From: Candidatus Riflebacteria bacterium HGW-Riflebacteria-2
Lineage (GTDB): Bacteria; Muiribacteriota; Ozemobacteria; Ozemobacterales; Ozemobacteraceae
Assembly (NCBI GenBank): GCA_002839435.1
Contig: PGYA01000011.1
Coordinates: 121,504 to 185,503 of the forward strand
DNA length: 64,000 nucleotides
Direction: 5' to 3'
The notes below the pieces were generated by a model. That model saw only the letters and a list, made by a program, of their open reading frames with translations. It had not been told where the DNA came from and made no database searches. Within the stretch, counting starts at the first letter, position 1. Every line of letters begins with the position of its first letter. The position numbers and the translations under genes were made by a program. This document shows positions 45,347 to 52,671 of this stretch, piece by piece.

Positions 45347-48246
45347 TGAAAACTCAACACAATCATGGTGCAGTCATCCTGAAGCTGCGCTGACAGTCGT
45401 TCAAGTCTCTGGAAAATGTTGGCAATATGGCTATCCGCGGTCTGCCCGTCCGCCGCCGAGATTATTTCTGCCAGACCGTCAAAGCCGATCTGCTGCCCGC
45501 TGCTGTTCTGACACTCGACAAAGCCATCGGTAAACAGAAACAACCTGTCGCCTGGTTGTAACAAAAACTCTGATGCCTGATAGTGAATCTTTGCATCGAA
45601 ACCAGGTGGCAAGGCATTTATCTCTGAAAGAACCCTGATTTTTCCTGTATTTTGACTGAAGATCATCGGATAGCAATGCCCGGCATTTATGGCACGCCCG
45701 CTGCCGTTTGTGGTGTCAAGCTCGATGCAGAGTGCAGTCATGTAATCTTTGCTGCCATGCCGGCGAAGGTTCCCAAAAACCTGGTTTACCTGTTGCATGA
45801 GTTTCTCGGCCGTCAGGCCAAGATGGTTTTCATGAATCAAAATCGACTTGGCCATGGCCATACTCAAGGCAGCCGGAATCCCATGCCCGGTTGCATCGCC
45901 GATGAACAGCAGAACTTTGTTGCTGTCGAGAGGAATCATGTCGTAATAATCGCCGCCGAGATTCGTCATAATTCTGGTTTTTGCAACGATCTGGCAGCGG
46001 TTGCTGGTAAGTGCGTTTTCGGGAAGCAGGCTTTCCTGGACTATTCTGGCTACTTCCAGTTCCTGAAGAGTTTCGAGTGAATGATTGAAAGCAGTCATGA
46101 GTTCGCCAAATTCATTGTGGCAGACAATTTCAAGGCGCTTGTGAAAATCTCTTTTCGCGATAGCATCGATCCCGGTTTTGAGCTCGTGCAACGGTCTGAA
46201 CAGCCAGTTTCTGAGAAGGTAAAGCGTTGCCATGGCAAGCAGGCATAGAGACAATACCAGAACCTTGGCCTGGTTGATAATGATTTCGCGCTGTCTTTTT
46301 ACCTTTTCCAACGGTAGAAAGGCCGCCAGTATCATGCGACTCAGCTGTCTTCCCGGCATTGCTACAGCAATATATTCTTTGCCGTCGAGGTTAAGCTGAT
46401 CGACTTGTGTTATCTGCCGGTTCACTGACATTTTCATGAGGTTTATCAAACGCGGCTGGCTTGTATTCGGCGCACGGAAAAGATCTTCTCCACTTCGGCA
46501 ATAGGCCGCGATCTGTAGATTTTCGTTATCTGGTAACTCATGCAGGCAGTAATTTTCTATATGATCGCGCTGCAATTCATGCAGACGCCAGGAAACGATT
46601 GCCAGCAGCATCGCTTCTCTGCGTTTTCCCTTTGGCTGCAGAAGCTGGTAGTAGACGCCCATTTCGAAGTCACCGATGCCAAAATAAGAGATGTCGTTCT
46701 GATGCTCGTAAATTCCGGTGTAAAAGAGCATCTCGAAAATGCTGGTCGTGGGGCCCTTGTCGGCGATATTCCCTGATATCAGGGTTTTGAGGGCGTTGCT
46801 GGCTGCTGAACACATAGGTGCTCTGTCGCGGGTAATTCTTCTGGAAATTCCAAGCAGAAAATCTGTGCTGTTGCTATCAGTTATCATCACTTCGCCTGGG
46901 TTCGCAACAGGCGTGAGGTCGTCGATAAATTTACGCGAAGACTCTTTTTGCCGAAGTATTTCGGGGCGATGCTCGATGTTGGCGGTGAGATATCTGGTTA
47001 AAGCGTTTGCCCGCTTTTTTAGAAACCATTCATAATTGCCATCGAGTTTTTCGATTACGTGACAGGCTTCGTTTTTCAGATCGTTCATCATTTCTGTCTC
47101 GTTCTGGCGAACGTATTCCATGGTCTGAGTAAAGATGACCAGAATGGGTAGTAAGACTGCGAACGCAAAGAATGCCGATATCTTCAGTTTTACAGTGATT
47201 GAAAAGGGGTGCTTCAGCTGGTAGACGAAAAGCACGAAGCACAAAACAAAAAGGTATTTGACGACAGTGGCGGTAAATGCCGCTTTGATGACAGTCGGAT
47301 CGTTCTGAGTATTATGACGGAACAGAGCAAATCCACGCCAATACTGGTTCAAAAAACGACACGAAATCGACTGCCAGGCATTGTCTGATTCTTCAGGAGC
47401 AATATTCATTTCTTCATGGCTGGCCAGGGCCATGGTGACTTTTGCTGCCAGTTCTTTTGACAGCGCGGGTGTGAAAGTGTGCTGATCGGGAGGGTAGCTT
47501 GAGTAGCCTGCGATAGTTTCAGGACTGTTACGGTTAAGCCGGCGGGTTATCCAGCGCAGGCCAGTGTCGCCTCTGATAAAATTGCGGCTTATGTAGACCA
47601 GCAGTTTCAGGTTGCCGCCGTGCCCGTGCCACAGGTGAAACCGGGTTTCGTTGCCTGAAGCCAGAAACGACCGGCCATACCTGTTTTTATGCAATGGCAG
47701 GGTCAAATGATCGGGCTTGATCAAATCGCCAAGAAGCGGTTTAAGTCTATTGAACCGGGGAGAGAAGTCTGGAATGGTCACATATTCTTTGCCATGTTCG
47801 AAGGCGACACTGACATTGGAAAGCAGCTCGATCGCCTGGCGATACATATATGAATAACTTGTTTCGTCTGAAATTGTCGGCAGCAGATTGCCGTCTTTGT
47901 CGGCAACTATGAAGGTAAATGCGCCGGGAAAGCTGTTTTTAAGCTTGCGAATTTCAGATTTGAGCTTATTTTGAGCATCGGTGGCATTGTCGAGTTCAGA
48001 GCAAAGAGAACGAAAAATGAAGTGGGCGAATCTGTCATTTTCAGAAAAAAATTCAAGCTGGTCCAGCAACTCCTGCTTCTTTTGCTCAGCTAGTTGCTTT
48101 CTTGCAGATGCTTCAATAGTTATGATTCCGTCGATTCCGCGAAAAATGATAAGGCCTGGCAGGATAAAAAAACATATAAAACCAAGCAGCAGATTAAGGA
48201 TTTTGAGCTGCTGGCCGGTCTGATTTTTGAAAATCGCTTGCAACAT
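45343..48246 (-). CDS. dual-sensor membrane protein with HAMP and SpoIIE-type PP2C phosphatase, paralogue
   Basis: The 967 residues have the same unusual layout as the gene at 42476: span (about 18-38), sensor 1, two spans (about 318-368), sensor 2, span (about 650-672), HAMP (about 672-730) and SpoIIE phosphatase (about 750-965; TNLGGDYYDMI, IGDATGHGIPAALSMAMA, LFTDGFVECQ). The two proteins are clear paralogues but diverged in the sensors. It is first in the two-gene operon. The 5' leader holds a long-range inverted repeat that covers the ribosome site (48252-48314). Confidence 0.92.
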   Translation of the reverse strand: MLQAIFKNQTGQQLKILNLLLGFICFFILPGLIIFRGIDGIITIEASARKQLAEQKKQELLDQLEFFSENDRFAHFIFRSLCSELDNATDAQNKLKSEIRKLKNSFPGAFTFIVADKDGNLLPTISDETSYSYMYRQAIELLSNVSVAFEHGKEYVTIPDFSPRFNRLKPLLGDLIKPDHLTLPLHKNRYGRSFLASGNETRFHLWHGHGGNLKLLVYISRNFIRGDTGLRWITRRLNRNSPETIAGYSSYPPDQHTFTPALSKELAAKVTMALASHEEMNIAPEESDNAWQSISCRFLNQYWRGFALFRHNTQNDPTVIKAAFTATVVKYLFVLCFVLFVYQLKHPFSITVKLKISAFFAFAVLLPILVIFTQTMEYVRQNETEMMNDLKNEACHVIEKLDGNYEWFLKKRANALTRYLTANIEHRPEILRQKESSRKFIDDLTPVANPGEVMITDSNSTDFLLGISRRITRDRAPMCSAASNALKTLISGNIADKGPTTSIFEMLFYTGIYEHQNDISYFGIGDFEMGVYYQLLQPKGKRREAMLLAIVSWRLHELQRDHIENYCLHELPDNENLQIAAYCRSGEDLFRAPNTSQPRLINLMKMSVNRQITQVDQLNLDGKEYIAVAMPGRQLSRMILAAFLPLEKVKRQREIIINQAKVLVLSLCLLAMATLYLLRNWLFRPLHELKTGIDAIAKRDFHKRLEIVCHNEFGELMTAFNHSLETLQELEVARIVQESLLPENALTSNRCQIVAKTRIMTNLGGDYYDMIPLDSNKVLLFIGDATGHGIPAALSMAMAKSILIHENHLGLTAEKLMQQVNQVFGNLRRHGSKDYMTALCIELDTTNGSGRAINAGHCYPMIFSQNTGKIRVLSEINALPPGFDAKIHYQASEFLLQPGDRLFLFTDGFVECQNSSGQQIGFDGLAEIISAADGQTADSHIANIFQRLERLSAQLQDDCTMIVLSFQ

Positions 48247-48251
48247 CGATA

Positions 48252-48314
48252 CTGTTACCTGTCGTTCCGGGGTTTTAGAACATTTATACGTATCAGACGT
48301 ATTGCAGGTAACAG
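48252..48314 (-). promoter_or_regulatory. inverted repeat in the leader of the phosphatase operon
   Basis: CTGTTACCTG (minus 48314-48305) is an exact complement of CAGGTAACAG (minus 48261-48252), 10 bp with a 43-base interval. The second arm contains AGG, the only ribosome-site-like sequence before the ATG at 48246, so pairing could hide it. Confidence 0.35.
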
Positions 48315-48420
48315 ATAATTCAATGCTGGTCGTTTATGCCGGGCATCTCTTACAGTCTCTTGTGCGCTCATACTTTTCCGTTATGCTCTGGCAAATATTT
48401 TTCCTGATTTGAGGAGAGTC
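48315..48420 (+). other. spacer with possible promoter for the frame at 48421
   Basis: TTGTGC, 16-base spacer, TATGCT (about 48359-48386) could be a weak promoter on the plus strand. Nothing else was recognised in this part of the 48247-48420 interval. Confidence 0.3.
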
Positions 48421-48606
48421 ATGTCTGCTGCTTTATATGTTATGTGCTGTGTCAGAGCATTTTGCCGAAAGCAGGAGTTGTTGTTCTCGGCCATTAAGAC
48501 GGTTGATGCGGATCGATTACAGACGACTTCTTGTCTAATGGGAAATATAACACGTGGCCGGCTAAAACTCCACGGGCTTAGCCAGTTGCCGCACAGATTC
48601 AGCTAA
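48421..48606 (+). CDS. possible 61-residue Cys-containing small protein
   Basis: GAGGAG stands just upstream of the ATG and a weak promoter precedes it. The peptide (MSAALYVMCCVRAFCRKQEL at the start) has four Cys but no recognisable family and no clear signal. It may be the truncated start of a lost gene; its last bases overlap the porin remnant on the other strand. Confidence 0.3.
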   Translation: MSAALYVMCCVRAFCRKQELLFSAIKTVDADRLQTTSCLMGNITRGRLKLHGLSQLPHRFS

Positions 48607-48863
48607 AAGTAATACTGGCAGCGCATTTCGATGCGGTCGGAACTGAGTTTCTGCCCGTATTCGCTGTTGTGGTTGCCGAGGTTCGTCGTCAGGCGCAGGG
48701 TGAAAATGTAGTCGGTCAGGCCGGTATAACTGACTTCGACAGTGTTTGAATGGCTCTTGTCGGCAAGATTGACGACCGAAAAGAACGCGCCGTTCATGTA
48801 GAGATGCCCGAACAGTTCAGGCTTGGTTATTTCTGCCCATTCCTCATCTCTGAAAACACTCAT
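48603..48863 (-). pseudogene. C-terminal remnant of an outer-membrane beta-barrel protein
   Basis: The last 40 residues alternate polar and hydrophobic positions and end in RIEMRCQYYF, a C-terminal aromatic signature of outer-membrane barrels. At 86 residues it is far too short for a porin and has no signal peptide. It is probably the surviving 3' end of a deleted gene. Confidence 0.55.
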
Positions 48864-48987
48864 GTCTCCTGGAAGAGGCCGACGTAGGTTTTGAGGTCGT
48901 TCACATCTATGTGGGCCGGTTCAGCTTTTCCCGCTCTTTTTCCGCCAGTGAGCTCCGGTAATCACCAACACTATTGTTTATGGGAGA

Positions 48988-49032
48988 ATGACAATCAATT
49001 GCCACTTCGGATTCAACTCCCGACCGCTGTTG
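48988..49032. repeat. 45-bp dispersed repeat, copy 2
   Basis: Same orientation as 38220-38264, 37 of 45 positions identical. It lies 60 bases before leuS, next to the porin remnant. Confidence 0.6.
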
Positions 49033-49091
49033 ACTTTGTTGGCCGGTAAAACTATTATGACGCAGACAAATCAACGATACGGAGCAATACC

Positions 49092-51560
49092 ATGGCAGAA
49101 CGTTACGATCCGCAAAAGGTTCAGGCAAAATGGCAGCCGAAATGGCGTGAAATGGGTCTGTACAAGACCTCTGACGAGCGCAGCAAGCCCAAATTTTACT
49201 GTCTCGACTTTTTCCCCTACCCATCAGGAAACGGCCTTTCGGTAGGGCATCTGCGCAATTACGTGCCAACCGACGTCATTTCGCGTATGAAAAGAATGCA
49301 GGGTTTCAATGTTCTTCACCCCATGGGCTGGGACGCTTTCGGTCTTCCTGCCGAAAACTTCGCGATCAAGATGGGCGTTCATCCGGCAATTACCACTGAA
49401 AAGAACGCCAACAACTACCGCCGTCAGCTCAGTCTGGCCGAGTGTGGTTACGACTGGTCGCGCGAAATCAATTCGACTGATCCTGGCTATTACAAATGGA
49501 CACAGTGGTTTTTTCTGCTCCTGCATAAGCGAAAACTCGCCTACAAAGCCACCGGCGCCCAGTGGTGGTGCCCTGACTGCCGCACTATTCTCGCCAACGA
49601 ACAGGTTGAGCAGGGCCGATGCTGGCGCTGCGAATCGCAGGTCGAGAAAAAAGATCTCAACCAGTGGTTTTTCAAAATTACCGAATATGCCGACCGCCTG
49701 ATCGAAGATCTCAAGACCGTCGACTGGCCTGACCGCATCAAGAAGATGCAGGAACACTGGATCGGCAAAAGCATCGGCGCCGAAGCCAACTTTAAAGGTA
49801 TCAGCCCGATTAATGGCGAGCAGCATGATATTCCGATCTTCACAACTCGTGTTGACACCATATTTGGCGTAACCTTCATGACGCTGGCACCTGAGCACCC
49901 GCTGGTCGAAAAGCTTACTCACCCTGATTGCAAGGCAGCGGTAGAGGCTTATATTGCTGATTCACGCAAAAAATCAGAGATTGACCGCCTGTCTACTGAA
50001 AAAGAAAAAACCGGCATAAATCTCGGTAGTTTCGCGATCAACCCGTTCAATGGCGAAAAAGTGCCGGTGTTTATCGGCGATTACGTTCTGTATGGCTATG
50101 GCACCGGCGCGGTTATGGCGGTTCCGGCCCATGATGAACGTGATTTTGCCTTTGCAAAGAAATACGATATCGCGATCAAGGAAGTCATCACGCCCGATGG
50201 CAAGCCTCAGGGCGAACTGCAACAGGCCTATACCGAGTATGGCACCCTGATCGAGTCCGGTCAGTTCAGTGGCCTGAACAGCGAAAAAGCTATCGAAAAG
50301 ATGATTGCCTGGCTCGAAGAAAACAAACTTGGTTCTGGACGCGTTAACTATAAGTTGCGTGACTGGCTCATTTCTCGGCAGCGCTATTGGGGCGCGCCGA
50401 TTCCGATAATTCACTGTGACAGTTGCGGTGAAGTGCCGGTGCCTGAAGACCAGTTGCCGGTCAAGCTGCCTGATATTAAAGAATTCAAGCCGGGCTCCGA
50501 TGGCAAGTCGCCGCTGGCCTTTATTGATGAGTGGGTTAACACGACCTGTCCGAAATGCGGTAAAGCGGCGCGCCGCGAAACCGATACGATGGACGGTTTT
50601 GCCTGCTCGTCGTGGTATTTTCTGCGGTTTATCAGCCCGAAACTCGATTCGGCGCCGTTCGATGCCGAAGCCGCAAAATTCTGGCTGCCGGTAGATCTTT
50701 ATGTCGGCGGCGCCGAGCATGCGGTAATGCACCTCCTCTACGCCCGCTTCTGGACCAAGGTCATGTATGATGCCGGTCTAGTCAGCTTTCTTGAGCCTTT
50801 CAGCCAGTTGCGCAATCAGGGCATGATGCTGGCCGCCGACGGCAGCAAGATGAGCAAGTCGAAAAACAACGTCATCACCCCCGACGAAATGGTCGAAAAA
50901 TACGGTGCCGACGCCCTGCGTGCTTTTATATTGTTTCTTGGTACCTTTGAATTTGAAGTCGCCTGGTCCGATGAAGGTATGCGCGGCATGAATCGCTTCG
51001 TTAACCGGGTCTATGACCTGATCAGCGAGAATCCCGGCAACGGCAGCGGCAAGGCCGAAGGCAAAGAAGCCGAAGATCTCTATCGCACCATGCATCGCAC
51101 GATCAAAGCGGTAAGCAATGATATCAGCGGCTTCAGCTTCAATACAGCCATCGCGCGTCTGATGGAATTGACTAATGCGATGATCGACGCTGCCAAAAAG
51201 ACGCAGCTGGCTTCGACGACGCTCTGGCGCGAAGCGGCACAGACTCTGCTCAGGCTGCTGGCGCCGATTACCCCCTTCCTCGCCGAAGAATTATGGGAAC
51301 AGATCGGAGAAAAAGGTTCGGTTCATCAGCAGGCCTGGCCCATGCATGATGAAAACGCTCTGATTGAATCGATGATCACGCTGCCGGTTCAGGTTAATGG
51401 CAAGTTGCGCGATCAGCTGGAAGTACCGGTCGATGTAGATGAAGCTGGTGCCCGTGCAGCCGCCGAAGCCAGCGAAAAAGTGCAGAAACATCTTGAAGGC
51501 AAGCAGATAGTTAAGTTTATTTACGTGGCGAAGCGCATGATCAGCTTTGTCGTGAAGTAA
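49092..51560 (+). CDS. leuS: leucyl-tRNA synthetase
   Basis: Class I synthetase of 822 residues. The HIGH-type motif is PYPSGNGLSVGHLRNYVPTD (about 37-56). The KMSKS motif is in DGSKMSKSKNNVITPDE (about 583-599). The editing domain is present (FTTRVDTIFGVTFM and YGTGAVMAVPAHDERDF), and a zinc-type insertion shows CPDCRTILANEQVEQGRCWRC. The gene stands alone, ends in a strong terminator and looks intact. Confidence 0.97.
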   Translation: MAERYDPQKVQAKWQPKWREMGLYKTSDERSKPKFYCLDFFPYPSGNGLSVGHLRNYVPTDVISRMKRMQGFNVLHPMGWDAFGLPAENFAIKMGVHPAITTEKNANNYRRQLSLAECGYDWSREINSTDPGYYKWTQWFFLLLHKRKLAYKATGAQWWCPDCRTILANEQVEQGRCWRCESQVEKKDLNQWFFKITEYADRLIEDLKTVDWPDRIKKMQEHWIGKSIGAEANFKGISPINGEQHDIPIFTTRVDTIFGVTFMTLAPEHPLVEKLTHPDCKAAVEAYIADSRKKSEIDRLSTEKEKTGINLGSFAINPFNGEKVPVFIGDYVLYGYGTGAVMAVPAHDERDFAFAKKYDIAIKEVITPDGKPQGELQQAYTEYGTLIESGQFSGLNSEKAIEKMIAWLEENKLGSGRVNYKLRDWLISRQRYWGAPIPIIHCDSCGEVPVPEDQLPVKLPDIKEFKPGSDGKSPLAFIDEWVNTTCPKCGKAARRETDTMDGFACSSWYFLRFISPKLDSAPFDAEAAKFWLPVDLYVGGAEHAVMHLLYARFWTKVMYDAGLVSFLEPFSQLRNQGMMLAADGSKMSKSKNNVITPDEMVEKYGADALRAFILFLGTFEFEVAWSDEGMRGMNRFVNRVYDLISENPGNGSGKAEGKEAEDLYRTMHRTIKAVSNDISGFSFNTAIARLMELTNAMIDAAKKTQLASTTLWREAAQTLLRLLAPITPFLAEELWEQIGEKGSVHQQAWPMHDENALIESMITLPVQVNGKLRDQLEVPVDVDEAGARAAAEASEKVQKHLEGKQIVKFIYVAKRMISFVVK

Positions 51561-51580
51561 GCTGGTTTATACAAAAACAG

Positions 51581-51610
51581 GTGGCCGGGTACGAACCGGC
51601 CACTTTTTTT
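51581..51610 (+). terminator. Rho-independent terminator of leuS
   Basis: GTGGCCGG with exact complement, 7-base loop, followed by seven T (51604-51610), 20 bases after the leuS stop. Confidence 0.95.
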
Positions 51611-51638
51611 GAGCTGTTGTAAGCATTTGTGTTACAAT
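51609..51638 (+). promoter_or_regulatory. promoter with inverted repeat before the receiver/HATPase gene
   Basis: TTGAGC (51609-51614), 18-base spacer, TACAAT (51633-51638). The inverted repeat TTGTAA (51617) and TTACAA (51632) with a 9-base interval overlaps it and could be an operator. Confidence 0.45.
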
Positions 51639-51720
51639 TTAATGTGGGTTGTTAACGAAAGGGATGCTGTTATGTCTGGTTGCACGGGTTAACCGGGCGG
51701 AATGTTATGAAAGGCAATTG

Positions 51721-52635
51721 ATGGATCAGCCGGCAAGAAAAATGAAAGTGCTGGTCGTTGAAGACGACGCATTTTCACGTCAATATATAACTTCGGTCAT
51801 CCGCATGGGTGATTACGAGGTGATGGAAGCACGCGACGGCGCCGAAGGTCTTGCCATGTTCGAGTCTTTCGCGCCTGACCTGATTTTTTCTGACATTTCA
51901 ATGCCGGTTATGGACGGTCTTGAAATGCTCGAGCGTATCAGGCGCAAGTCGCATGAAACGATAGTGGTCATGACCACCGCCTTTGGCAGCGCCGAGTTTA
52001 CGCTCAAGGCACTGCGGTTGCGCGCCAATGATTACCTGGTCAAGCCGGTTGTACCGAAAGACATTATCGTCAATCTCAAAAAGTATGCGGATGTGCTGGC
52101 GGCGCGTTCGGTCGAGCGCGAAGTCGTCGGTTTCATTCTAGAGCGCTATCTCAAGTTGCGACTCGACAACCGTCTTGAGGTGCTGGGCAAGGTCGCTGAC
52201 CGACTGATGCAGGAAACCGAGGGCCACATTCAATCTGCCGATCGCATGGGCGTGCGGCTGGGGCTGCTCGAAATCATAATTAATGCGATAGAGCATGGCA
52301 ATCTTGGCATCACCTATTTTGACAAGACCGGTGCAATCGAAGGTAAAAGTTGTGACCTCAACGATCTTGTGAACGAGCGCGCGAACCAGGATCCCTATAA
52401 AAGCCGGCGTGTGCAGATTCAATTTCAGATGAATTCCGAAATGTGTGAGTGGATAATCCAGGATGAGGGCGAAGGCTTCGACTGGCACAGCGTGCCTGAC
52501 CCGAATGACCCGGCCAATCTGATGTCAATGCATGGACGCGGCATATTGCTGGCCCGCATGAACTTTGATGAAGTGATTTATCTTGGGCGCGGCAATGAAG
52601 TTATTTTGCGCAAAAAGCTGATTCAACCGGCCTGA
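51721..52635 (+). CDS. response regulator with RsbW-like HATPase output domain
   Basis: A receiver domain (about 9-125) has phospho-acceptor Asp in APDLIFSDISMPVMDG, the acidic pair EDD and a conserved Lys in DYLVKPV. The C-terminal domain (about 165-304) resembles GHKL/HATPase anti-sigma kinases, with N-box GLLEIIINAIEHGNL and G-box MSMHGRGILLARMNFDE. This layout is an anti-sigma kinase or antagonist-kinase switch under phospho-control and is a natural partner for the SpoIIE phosphatases at 42476-48246. Start 51721 is supported by AAAGG; an upstream TTG at 51649 is possible. Confidence 0.9.
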   Translation: MDQPARKMKVLVVEDDAFSRQYITSVIRMGDYEVMEARDGAEGLAMFESFAPDLIFSDISMPVMDGLEMLERIRRKSHETIVVMTTAFGSAEFTLKALRLRANDYLVKPVVPKDIIVNLKKYADVLAARSVEREVVGFILERYLKLRLDNRLEVLGKVADRLMQETEGHIQSADRMGVRLGLLEIIINAIEHGNLGITYFDKTGAIEGKSCDLNDLVNERANQDPYKSRRVQIQFQMNSEMCEWIIQDEGEGFDWHSVPDPNDPANLMSMHGRGILLARMNFDEVIYLGRGNEVILRKKLIQPA

Positions 52636-52671
52636 TTCTTGTGCTTGGCTTAGCTTTGGTGGGCTGATATA

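Noticed and set aside
49224..50732. Long minus-strand frames opposite leuS
   Set aside because: Antisense shadows of a confidently coding gene; no independent ribosome site or motif.
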